NCBI GenBank assembly: GCA_903813345.2 | Contig: CAIIXF020000012.1 | Coordinates: forward strand, 16,302,020-16,366,019 | Origin: Owenia fusiformis | Taxonomy: Eukaryota > Annelida > Polychaeta > Sabellida > Oweniidae | Direction: 5' to 3' | Length of the DNA: 64,000 bases | In this document: positions 1-11,600 of the stretch, piece after piece | How the letters are laid out: each line of letters starts with the position of its first letter | How positions within the stretch are numbered: the first letter of the stretch is position 1 | Position numbers and translations under genes: made by a program | Notes under the pieces: generated by a model | What the model was told of the DNA's origin: nothing | Database searches by the model: none | The model's input: the letters and a program-made list of their open reading frames with translations, nothing else

Positions 1-3000
1 CATCTGTGGCATATCAAACAATGGGAGAGTGTCACAAAAGGCCTTTGTGAACATCCTGATACACTTGCCTGGAAACACACGCCCAGTACGTCCTGAAACA
101 TGATACAGAAATTATTATATGTTTCGGTGAAAAGAAGTTAATATCATAATGATTAAATGCCCCTCTCCCAATAAAACTGAAATGTTGACTTGCATTCAAA
201 GCAGATAAGGTGCTGGAGAGAAATATTGCATTGTACCTGTTTGTTGACAATAGGCTAAATACAATGGGAAATAATCTTTTAATTTTCATTCAGTGAAAGT
301 GATATCAAACTTGAAATCTGTATTTATAATATTGTCTAATATGTGTTTTTAAAGATTATTCATCAATTTACATTTTTTTTGAAAATTTCATATTTATTTA
401 GTTGGGTTCAGATGATGAAATATTTAGAAGATGATGCCCATGGTAATTACAGAGAATCTTTGTCAAAACTCCATTTTCAAGTCAAACACATACAAAACAG
501 AAATGACAAAATGTTACCCCCCTGTAGTTGCTCACAATATTATGAGATCAATCTTAAGTCAGATTTGAATTTCTGAGAACTTGCAGATGATTTTGAAAAA
601 AATTGGTCAATTATTAAAAAATATCTTTTTTTGACCTTATGAAGGTCATTTGATCTTCCGAAAAGTTGCAGATTGATTTTCAAAAAATTGAAGTCAAGCT
701 TAACAGTATTTGTTAAGTTATTGGAAGTTGTAAGAATTTGTTACAGACGCCAACCCCCACCCGCTGATTGCCAACAACAGCCATCCACCAATTGCCGCCT
801 GCTGATCGCCGTCACAAAAAATGGAGACCATAACTTTTTGGTGGTGACATGAAAACCGAATACAGTCATGTTCTTATGAAATCTGCATAATGTTTTGCAT
901 TTTACCTTTTCTCTGACTTAAAGAGGCTTTAGAACATCGAACCACCTCTAATACTGTCATCTTTCTATCGGGTTTGTAGACATTTTGTTTTTTCCAGCCA
1001 AAGTCAATGACCAGCCTCACTTTGGGCAACGTAAGAGAACTTTCTGCGACATTTGTTGCGAGGAAAATATGGCAGACATTAGGCGATGGTGGCTTAAAGG
1101 CTGCTAACTGATCCTCAAACGGAATCTAAAAACAATAATCCAAGTTTGTAAACATATAAGTTCTAGGCTGAATTTTCTACATAATTCATATCAAAAGACA
1201 TTACGGGAACACACGTTACTTTCAAGAAGAACATTTTTGGTTTATTTCACTTGAATAATCTGAGTCATAATGTATCATAACCAAGAAGAAGGTATTACTA
1301 AATGGAGTAATATTACTAAAGCAATTTCAATGTTTGGTGATTTGAATTAGCATCATTTAAGGTTGTGGGATATTTTTATGTTTATGTTTAAAATATCATT
1401 CTCAAATATCATAAATTATTACTAACCATAGAATGGAGTGCAAATATGCAGATGGGACACTTCCATCTTGAGTTCTGTTCATAAGGAGCCAGCATCTCAT
1501 AAAACATGTCAATGTCCATGTAACCTGAAACATGACAAATAACGTCTGCTTAATGCAATGCATTATGGGTATAATAGAATATTTCCATTTTGAGTTCTGT
1601 TAATGAGAAGCCAATATCTTGTAAAACATGTCAAAGTCCATGTAGCCTTAAATATTGAAATGATGTCTGATTATAGTGCATGTATTGCATTATAATTGTA
1701 TTATGGGACATTTCAGTTCTGTTCTGTTCTGAAGTCAGTGGCTGTGTCCTCGTTACATGAAATACTGGACACAAAGACTGCATACTGTAGAGCAATGAAG
1801 CCTTTTGGACAATTTTTTCTCTACGCCTGTTCATACATGTAAGAAAACACTTGTAGATTTTAATGTCCATATCAGGCCCAAGCCAGCTTTTGTCAAAGGG
1901 CAACTTTGAAAAATTTGGCCTAAAGTCACATGAAAAATGTTCAGAATCGTTACAAATTGCTTGATTTTGAAAGAATTTTATTTTTGGCATGAACCCCTCA
2001 AACCCCTTGGGCACGGGCCTGCATATTATCTGTAACAACAATAGATAAGTTTATAGTTCTCTCAACTTAGGGATAGAATGTGACATTTTGTCCCTTGATT
2101 CTCTCACCTGGTAGAAACATGAGGATTGACTCTCCAGGGGTGACTGATGCCTTTATCAAAGATATTGTCAGCTGTTTCATGGCTGCAATTAGTACATTTC
2201 CATTTGCTTTACTAGCTTGTTTACTAAGAGCTTGACTTGTCATGATCTTGCGGTTTACTAGGTCAGTCACCAAGGTCTTAATCTTGGCATTCCTCTCTCT
2301 GAAACAAAACAGTATCACACTCTTGAAGTTAAGGGGCATTGCACCATTGAAGTCCAGGGGTATCACACCCTTGTAGTCCAAGGGCATCACACCCCTGAAG
2401 TCCAGGGGCATCACATCCTGAAGTCCAGGGGCACCACATCCTTGAAGTCCAGGGGTATCACACCCTGAGGTCCAGGGGCATCTTAAAGTCCAGGGACATT
2501 AAAGGAGGCAATGTCATTCAAAAAATGGAACCTATTACATCCCAAAGAGATTATATGCTCAAAAACTTAAGTAGTAAGAAGTAAATAAGGAATACATACA
2601 TACAAATAATACATTAGTACTGAAAGCCCTGAGTAAATATGAAGGTACATGTATTCCCTTTTTATTGTCTGTGCTATAGTATATTCACAAGATGCATTTA
2701 TATATAGAGCTAGGCCAGGCAGGCACCTTTTCAAGCTAAGGCAATATTCTAGTTTATGCTAACAACTTATTTATTAATTAATAATAAAAATAAATATTCC
2801 AAGCTTACTCCATATCCTCATTTTTGGCAACTGCTTCGCCATTATAGTACTTAGCAAGAGACGTGCGGTTAAACTGGCTTATGTTTTCCGCAAGGCTGCA
2901 TAACTGAGAGGGATTCAACTCTGACTTGAACTGTTCATAGATATCTTCCAAGTAGATTTCCTCAACGGGGAATCTCTTTGCTCCAACAAATACTGATTTT

Positions 3001-5279
3001 TTTGTCATATTTGCAAGCTCCTCATCGGTTGTAAAGTACCTAAAATATAAGTACAGTTTCAAGAGTTATTCAGTTTGGTGCTCAAGAGGCAGTGTCTCAT
3101 AAAAACACAATTAGATTGCCCCCTTCATATTTTTGTATCAGGAGATGTAATACTAGTATATGTAGGTTCATCCATCAACTCCCCAACTGTCAGACACCAA
3201 CTTCTACATTTACGGTATCAATTTCATAACTGCATTATTTACTGAATGGTCAAAAAAATTCAAAGAAATTTTTTTTAAATATAAAATTGCACTGTGGTCC
3301 TTTACTTTGCTCATTTTATAATATGTTTGGTATGACTAACAAGTTTACTGCCTGGAAGAGCTTCTCAACATTTTCACCAAAAATGCATCAGATCTTTGAT
3401 TGAAAGAAAAACTGTGTCTACTTTACATGTACATGTAATACCTGATGAAGAGATCCCCTTGTATAGTTGCTGACATTATCACCACCTATACACGTTTGTG
3501 GTTCAGAGCAAGCAGTTTGACAATGAGTCTACTTTATATGTAATACCTGATGAAGAGATCCCCTTGTATAGTTGCTGACATTATCACCACCTATACACGT
3601 TTGTGGTTCAGAGCAAGCAGTTTGACAATGAGTCTACTTTATATGTAATACCTGATGAAGAGATCCCCTTGTATAGTTGCTGACATTATCACCACCTATA
3701 CACGTTTGTGGTTCAGAGCAAGCAGTTTGACAATGAGTCTACTTTATATGTAATACCTGATAAAGAGATCCCCTTGTATAGTTGCTGACATTATCACCAC
3801 CTATACACGTTTGTGGTTCAGAGAAAGCAGTTTGACAATGAGTCTACTTTATATGTAATACCTGATAAAGAGATCCCCTTGTATAGTTGCTGACATTATC
3901 ACCACCTATACACGTTTGTGGTTCAGAGCAAGCAGTTTGACAATGAGTCTACTTTATATGTAATACCTGATGAAGAGATCCCCTTGTATAGTTGCTGACA
4001 TTATCACCACCTATACACGTTTGTGGTTCAGAGCAAGCAGTTTGACAATGAGTCTACTTTATATGTAATACCTGATGAAGAGATCCCCTTGTATAGTTGC
4101 TGACATTATCACCACCTATACACGTTTGTGGTTCAGAGCAAGCAGTTTGACAATGAGTCTACTTTATATGTAATACCTGATGAAGAGATCCCCTTGTATA
4201 GTTGCTGACATTATCACAACCTTTACGCGTTTGTGGTTCAGAGCAAGCAGTTTGACAATGAGGCTGAGTAGATCCGAATCTAACTCCCTTTCATGAACTT
4301 CATCCAGAATGATGTGGGTTAGATTTTTGAAGCTGTTAGGGTTGTGGACCAGCCTCTGAAAGTATCCCATAATGCATTTGGACAGGGCAATAGGCAGACG
4401 GAACAATCGAAGCTTCTAGAGGCTTTGCTATTGAAATTTTGTTGAAGTCTTGTTTTTTAAAATATAGTACAGGAGATTCGCATATTTATCCATTTATTCA
4501 TTTTAAAGAGAGAATTTCTTTCAATTTTTTTCTTTTCCTGACCGTTTTCGCAAAAAGTGAACATATTTGAAAATGTTATCATACAAAAATGTTTTAAAAA
4601 TCTAAAGTGAGCATACCTGTATCAAATATCCTGTAGTGACAAACAATAGCGAAGTGGTCTCATTGGCTGTATAATCCTGACCAATTTTGTAGCCAACCTC
4701 AGTTCCAATTGCGCATCCACGCTCAGAAGCAACACGTTCTGCAAGTGTACATGCAGCAATACGCCTTGGCTGAGCTACTATGATATTAGGCTTGCAGACA
4801 TACTCCAAGGGATTCCTGAAAGAAAATGGGTGAATGTTCAATGAAAAATGAATTAATAAAAAGCAATCAGTTGCTAAAATTGAGAAAATTGGGTTGACAA
4901 TGACACAGGTTCATAAATAATGTCATTATATATCATGCCATAATTTTGCTAAGTCCTGGATTGAATGAGCCTTATTAGGATGAATATGTCATTGAATGTA
5001 CAGTATGTTATATCCATCATTCAACTTACTGCTTATAATCATCTAAGATGAACTGTGGAACCTTTGTGCTCTTCCCACATCCTGTCTCACCCTCTATACA
5101 CACAACTCTATGCGTCTTCAAGTGTGAGATGATCTCGTCACGGAAACGCATTATGGGTAATTCATCAGGATTTTGCGGTTCAATAAATTGAGGGTCGGGA
5201 ATGTCATCTGACTCCTCCCATTCTGAGGTTGACAGCTGAGGAGTGTGACGTGGTGTTTTAACTTCAAAGGATCCTTCCA
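1..5279 (-). CDS. DEAH-type RNA helicase module (3' part of nuclease-helicase fusion gene; runs off left edge)
   Basis: Exons, in order of transcription: 5030-5279, 4617-4815, 4177-4355, 2809-3039, 2108-2298, 1427-1524, 906-1125 and 1-92 (continues). All junctions are GT-AG and phase-consistent. Numbering from the Met at 17151, the helicase motifs are: Walker A GETGCGKST (~690-698), Ia AQPRR, TTG, DEVH (~794-797), SAT (~826-828), FLPG, the motif V block ATNVAESSLTLPKVRLVIDF, and motif VI QRKGRTGR (~1080-1087). This is the SF2 DEAH/RHA set. DEVH, the VIDF tail of motif V and QRKGR look most like TDRD9/Spindle-E or YTHDC2, which act in piRNA and germline RNA control; I infer an ATP-driven RNA remodeller. 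Its first exon starts at a pyrimidine-rich acceptor with no convincing in-frame ATG nearby, and joins in phase to the nuclease exon ending at 5651. The C-terminus lies outside the window. Confidence 0.9.
502..855. repeat. interspersed repeat family with GGTCA blocks (copy A, in intron)
   Basis: This copy begins near ATGACAAAATGTTACC and ends near GGTGGTGACAT. Inside are the text AGTCAGATTTGAA, the phrase GATGATTTTGAAAAAAATTG, AAGGTCATTTGATC and GGAGACCATAAC. The same order of blocks occurs at 38497-38972 and, inverted and shortened, at 23806-24066. Ends that begin and finish with versions of TGACA suggest a non-autonomous element. It lies in the intron between the last two helicase exons in the window. 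Confidence 0.6.
1581..1648 (-). pseudogene. Degenerate duplicate of helicase exon 1427-1524
   Basis: The stretch repeats the 5' two-thirds of the neighbouring helicase exon, with mismatches. On the plus strand both share CCATnTTGAGTTCTGTT, then AGnCAnnATCT, then AAAACATGTCAA and GTCCATGTA. The copy lies about 125 bp upstream in gene orientation and has lost a clean reading frame and donor. It is a small tandem exon duplication that decayed, in the same gene that carries the 105-bp exon-end array at 3441-4265. Confidence 0.7.
1873..2021. repeat. Short interspersed repeat with CAGGCCC ... GGGCCTG ends (copy 1)
   Basis: Copies at 22520-22728 and 29279-29462, and a short one at 56326-56397, share the ends (CAGGCCCGTAGCCAGG-like and its complement). 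They also share internal CAAAATCATGCAG-like text and a CCCCTTGG block. This copy is the most diverged. It lies in a helicase-gene intron. Confidence 0.5.
2320..2500. repeat. Minisatellite, ~30-bp unit (GAAGTCCAGGGGCATCACA-like)
   Basis: About six or seven imperfect copies of a unit containing CTTGAAGTCCAGGGG plus ATCACACC lie in the intron just upstream of the exon 2108-2298. On the minus strand the array is open and reads as a PLDF-type repeat, but it has no splice support, so I treat it as non-coding. Confidence 0.75.
3441..4265 (-). repeat. 105-bp tandem array of a helicase exon end plus its splice donor (8 units)
   Basis: Units start at 3441, 3546, 3651, 3756, 3861, 3966, 4071 and 4176, an exact 105-bp period. 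The unit at 4176 is the true 3' end of exon 4177-4355. Read on the minus strand, each unit holds about 88 nt of exon (through motif III and the codons before the donor), then GTATTACATATAAAGTA from the intron. The seven extra units are nearly identical. They all carry TAG where the real exon has AAG, just before the motif III region, so read-through would truncate the helicase. Each retains the donor ATCAG|GTATTA, so seven decoy donors sit in the intron before exon 2809-3039. Confidence 0.95.
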
Positions 5280-5525
5280 CTAAAAAACACAAAAATTTTC
5301 AGAAAGAAATTCGTATTGATCAGTTTCATTTCCAATAATAATCATAATTTGAGTCAATAGTAAAATTTTGATTCACAACAAAATGATATTCATTGTTGAA
5401 AAAATGAATCATTACGGGTACTGTACATTAAAATAGGAAAAATGCTAAAGTTTTAATAAGAAATAACCATTTTGATTTTCATAGATTGACAATATAATTA
5501 AAATACATTCATGCTTGTATTGAGT

Positions 5526-5531
5526 TTTATT
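5526..5531 (-). promoter_or_regulatory. Candidate intronic poly(A) signal AATAAA
   Basis: On the minus strand AATAAA lies about 35 nt after the first in-frame stop (5565-5567) that would be met if the donor at 5650 were not used. Retention of this intron would end the protein after the nuclease module with about 28 extra residues. This would be a route to a nuclease-only isoform. The hexamer alone is weak evidence. Confidence 0.35.
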
Positions 5532-5650
5532 TGTACACACATACACTGTAATTCTATTGGTATTTTAGGAAGAAGACAGTTGCAGTTTTGATCTCATGAG
5601 CATCTTTTGAAAAATGCCCCAATGTTGAATAAGTTCAAAGTATAACTCAC

Positions 5651-8600
5651 ATGTCTTAGAAGGAATCTGCAACACTTTCCTGTCGGATTCTGTCAGTAAT
5701 GTGTTACTGTTGATCAAATCCAGGTATATGTCCTGTACAGGCTGGGGAAGCATATCTTGAGACACCCCTGTTCAGTATATACAATTATACACGTAAAGCC
5801 TCAGTCACATTTGCTCTATGACGGCTGTATAGTGGCCGTAGCTTCACAAAATTGATATAGAAAATCTATATCATATTGCTTAAGCTAAGTTCACACCAAT
5901 GGCGCTTTGATGGCGCTTTAATGCAGCGTGCAAAGTGGCTTTGCACGCCCCATTAAAGCGCCATTGGTGTGAACTTAGCTTTATCCTCGTATTTCTTGCT
6001 ACATATTTCTCTCGATTTTGGGAAGCTACGACCGCTGTACAGTTGCCATAAATCAAATGTGACTGAGGGATGTTACATGAAACAGTACAGAATATTACAA
6101 CAAATTGTATACGAATAAGTGTAGCTCCAATATTGTGTTGTCTCACTTTTATGGGATACTTTCTAAATGGAATTGTTGAAACCATGGGAAATATAATACC
6201 ATAGAAAGAAAATAATACATTAATAAGACATCCTTACATTCACAACTTTTTATGATTTTATACCTTTAGTAAAAACAAATGACTTTAAAAATATCCTAGA
6301 TCAATCTTCAATCTGGACCTACCTGTCTCTACGAACGTCATGTAAAAATCTACAAAAGCACGTCCAATGAAGATATCTCGTGGATTAGGCTTGATATCTG
6401 GCAGAAGTAGCAAACTTGCAAGTATCTCACTGAAGTTGTAAGTTACCTAAATAATATGGGAATTAAGAACACTCTTAGAAATACTTTACTGATATATGTT
6501 TGGCAGTTATCTCCTGGTGTATTGGAGTAATATGGTGCTGCACCCATTTTTGGAAATTACTTTGAAATTACTCCAAAAAAGTGAAATTTTCAAAGTCAAG
6601 GTTATCAAACTAGATCACAAATGGTGTTATCTAAGTTTCATAAATTTTGTTGTGAAAATATACACAGGAATATGTACAGGAAATTATAATAATTACACTC
6701 CATTTGAGAATTTGGAAATGACCCACATCTAGTAATATATAAAATGCTAATTGTTTATGATTCATCATCTACTGATTGTAAAAGATTGTAAATTACAAAC
6801 AGGCCCATAATGCAACAGTAGTAACAGACGACAGGGAACCTACCTGTAGTAAAGTACTGAGACTCAGACAGCGAATACTGGGTATACCCTCATAGGCAAT
6901 GAAATTTTGCTTCGGACAAAACATCATCATCACTATGGCGATCAGTTCTGTTACATCAAACGTCAAATGTGACTGTGGATTTTTGCTGGCAATGATTAGA
7001 TAGTGGACGATGTAACATTTGAAAGCTGTCTTGGGACCATATTTGGTAAAGTAGTTGTGATTTATGCCTGAAAATTAGAAATATTTTTACTTTAGCCATG
7101 TTCCAAGTATGTTTATAGTATATCTATATAAATAACCATGCAACATCAGTGAAGATCATATGATAAGAACTGTGGACATTAATGGCCTGACATATTTCAA
7201 ATCATAGGTACAATTTTTCTAAAATGCCCCACTAGTAAACTTTTTTTTAAATACGATGAAATGCGTTCCTACCATCTGCCAGCGTGTTCTCTGACTGTGA
7301 CATCACAGTGTCAAACAGGTGTTGACGTTCACTAACACTCATGGTTGCTATGTCAACAGCAGATGGGACCTTCCCCTGTAGATCGCCATAGAACACCTAC
7401 ACGTACATGAACATAATTGAAGTTAAATATGGAAATTGGCAATATCTTGCATGGGGTAAAGATGGCTATATCTCTGTTAGTCATATGAGAAAACATCATC
7501 TCTGTTTCTCTTTTGATCAAAATATTGATTTTTCTATTATCATTACTCATAATGAATCGCTGATATCGATGCTTATACTGTTTGGCCACTGCGGATATTT
7601 TTGTCTTGAACTTTCTAGGGTTGCTCTATTGACAGACATCTTAAATGACTAATTTCTTTTAAATCTTTTTATCAGTATCATTTATCAAAAATGTACATAT
7701 AATCATAAATAAAAAAAAGTGTAGCTAATATGGCCTGGACATTGGAAAAATAAAAAATCTTGGATTTTCTGGATTCTGCATTCAATCAGGAAACTTTGTT
7801 GTGTTTCAAAGCATGTGAATATTTCTCAAATTACAAAAGTTTTAATTTGTTCCATATGCTTTGATTACTGTTTTAAATTTATCAACTGATAAGGTTTATG
7901 TTGACCTTTATAATGACATTGATAAAATAAAACTGTATGAAAACAAGTATCTGATTTTCATGTACATCAACAACTCCTTACCTTTTTAATGGCAAATAAT
8001 TCTGAGTCTGTACGACCATATTCCTTTACACAGAGTTCACTTCCGACCTTTCTTCTTTCCGTCACAATGGCGTAAAGATATTTTCGGATGTTCTCGGTGA
8101 TGTGATATGATGAGACCTTTTTTGGACTCATATCCTCCACTCTAATAAACTTCCAGTATACTTTGTTGTACCTAAAAGGAAATTGCAACAATTGAAGATA
8201 TATAAAAGCAGCCATAATTAGTTCAGTTCAATCAATCACTTCGAAAAAATACAGTACAGTACAGTACAATACAGTACTGCCCAGTTCAGTACAGTACAGT
8301 GTTACAGTAGTATCATGTACCTAAAACCTGAAAAGGAGCTAGTCACTTGTTTAACTGCTGACATGATGGGGAATTATTTCAAGCTTTAATATTTTCAGAA
8401 AAGCAAATTTTATATCCAAGTCTATTGATATTGCAAGTAACATATACTATGATAAACATTTTTTAGGTTTGTTCAGGATAAGAATTTTAGCTATAATCCT
8501 AATAGACAAGATATTTTGAAAATGCAAAAAAGTAAGAACTTACCAACTAAGGACTACTGTGTCAAAGTTGCCTCTTTGTACATTATCCTCTAAGTACAGA

Positions 8601-11600
8601 AGAGAAGGAGGTTTGATTTGTGTGCTTGCGGGCTCAATCAGTTCATTGTTGTAGAATCTTCTAGAATATTCTATGGCCTCTTTGAATTCTTTGTCTTTGG
8701 TCTAGAATAAAACAAAATGTAGATCCATAATGATATTGTTGGGTTATGGAAGAAATATGAATGAAGAAAATCTGTTTATAGGTCCTAACCAATTATATTT
8801 TCTATGAGTCCCATGATTTTAGGTTACTGGAAAGTATATGTCTTGGCCTATATATTATATAGGTTGAGACATACTTTCCAGTGTTATATAATATATAACA
8901 CATACTTGTTGTGTTATTAAGCATGCAATCTCTAAGTACACCCCCAATTCGCACTCTAAATTCAAAGTACCGTACGGTAAGATATCCCACTTTCAAAGGT
9001 TCATTTACATCAATGGTCATTTGACTAAACATGTTTCATATATTGAAGTGAACATAACACTACATATTTTACTGTTCATATTTCAATTAGGGATTTGAGC
9101 ACTGAATTGGATGCTTAGTTTATAAGTCACACATGGCTAGGCAAGGTGTGTCCCATTCAAGCCAATCTGAAAACACAGTATTTTTACATGACAGCAGTGC
9201 ATGAAATAATCAATAATGCATTTGTTGTGGTGATGAGATTGCCAATACTTTACCCTTGGAAAAAGTTCCTTTGAACATATTCTTTTAGTGATTTTCTATC
9301 TTTTAGGTGACTTTGTAGAAAATATTTTGCAATGTTTGAAAAGAATATAAGCCCAAGCATTGTAGCTGCTTCATTCCACTCAGGCGTTGTTTCCTAAACT
9401 TTGCATTCCCGCTGCGTGATCTTGCAAAGATTTTGAAACAACACCTTCATGGTAAGTTTCAGCAAACAATGCACTGAATCCAGGGCTTAAATCCTTAAAT
9501 ATAAGACAAGTGGATTTGTTTCTACCTTAAATCTAGAACAAAGGTCAAGGACATGTCATATCTTGCCATTTCAGAAAAATAAATTAACTGAAATAAAAAA
9601 TAATTGAAATAACTGAAATAAAAAATTGGTAAAAATAAATAAATAAATAAATTAACTGATACTCACCAGGAGAGATGCTATTATAGGGATAGATTCAACC
9701 GTTCCACCATTTGCAAACTTTTTGTAACCCTCCACATTCTGATTGAAGAATTTCTGTTGTTCATATTTTTCGATGAAAGGCTTTGTGAAGTCACTTCCTG
9801 TTAGAATGGCAACTTCTATTAATTCGTGTCGGTCTCTCAGCTAAAATATAAAAACCAAAAATTGTCTTCAATAATTTTAGGAAATTTTTTATGCTTCTTA
9901 CTCATTGCAGGGGTTTTATTAGCAGCAGGCCAACCTTAGTTATTTTTACAACACTATCTATACACACATGTAATCTGTTTTGGGGAATGTATTTTGCAAC
10001 CTTTTATCATAACCTTCCATATAAAAAAATTACATTAAATAAGATTTTTCCTTGTTTTTACTCAGTGAGTGAGTGAATGAGATACAACAAAGTAGCTGGT
10101 TTCTTCAAAGAGGCAAAATTAAATGTGGGGACAAATGACGTGATTTATTAATATGCATCCCGGTAAGCATTAGTTCAGACAAAAGAACGTTTCCATTTGT
10201 CCAAAAAATTGTTGATACACAACACAGATAAGTGTAAGGTTGGACAGACACACAAATGATTGGAGATTATTCCATGAGCCCATCAAGAGTGCCACAAAAG
10301 GAAATAATTATAGCAACCCTGGGTTTATAAAAAGTCCATTGTTCTATTATACAGTAAAACCTGTGTATATTGAACATTTTTTGCTGAGAAAAAAAATAAT
10401 GTTCAATGTTGGTAGATGTTCACTACAGAGAGGGTTATTATTCAGAAGTCAGTAGGAGCATGTGTGAACGTGGATGAAGGGTGTCCACTCGTAGAGACAT
10501 GTTTCACTAGAGAGAGAGGTGTTCACAAGGACAGGTTTTACAGAACTCTGTATATCATTGCTCTATAAACTGACTCCAGATCCCTCGCCCTATAATGCGA
10601 TCTGGTCCATATGAGTTGGGAGGAATATGGGAATAAAATAGAAAATTACACAGGATAAAATATGGAATTTGGGGAAAATTAGAAAATATAGTAAACTTGA
10701 ATTGTTATGGGGACAAACACATATATTGCATATTGGCATATGAATAACATATAAAATATAACTGAGGATGAAAATACAAAATATTACCACCCATGTTGTA
10801 CCCTTGTAGACCTAAAACAAAACTTATTCTTACCTCAAATGATTCCACCAACTTTTCAGGTGTTATCATATAACAAATCAGCTCTTCCAGTTTTGGTGAC
10901 TTCATCCCACACAACAGACTCTTTGTGAACTCTCCTGAAATTTTCACATATCAGCACATTGCATTGAACTGTATTGAACATTAACAAATACACATGATTT
11001 ATATATGACTCGCTGCAAAGACTTCCATTTTTTTGTATAAAAATCATATCAGCATTATTTTGTCCCTGGGGTTTCACTAGAATTTCTCACAACAGGCTAA
11101 TAAATGAACATGCGGTACAAACTTCGACCGTTAATTTGAATTTTTGACCTACCGGATGTTTGAAAATCAAGGATTACGAGTCTCGTACTGCACCGTTTTT
11201 CTTCAAACTTGTTCCATTCAAAGCATAACAAAAATCCCTTTCTGTTGGTACATTATTCTCTTAAACAGAGTCCCTACTTCCAGCGGCATTTTGGTCCCCA
11301 GCTGTAAGAAGGCCTTCTAACAGCTGGGGACCAAAACGCTGCTAGAACGAGGGATTCTTTACAATAAAGTAATGCACCGACAGAAAGGCAATTTTGTTTT
11401 GCTTTTAATGGTATACATTTGAAGAAAAACGTTGTAGTATGAGACTCGCAATCCTTGATTTTCGAGCATCTGGTAGGTCAAAAATTCAAATTAACGGTCG
11501 AAGTTTGTACCGCGTGATGAAAACATCAGACAAAATTAATGGAAACGGTAATTTTCACATAAAATAGCACTTTTGAGAAAAATGATGTTACAGGTCTGTA

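Noticed and set aside
1631-2041. 136-codon minus-strand ORF
   Set aside because: It runs across a degenerate duplicate exon and an interspersed repeat in an intron, and shows no domain.
6496-6732. Plus-strand ORFs inside helicase-gene introns (6496-6732, 7407-7652, 9891-10455)
   Set aside because: Short, without recognisable domains, and lying in introns or repeats of the minus-strand gene.
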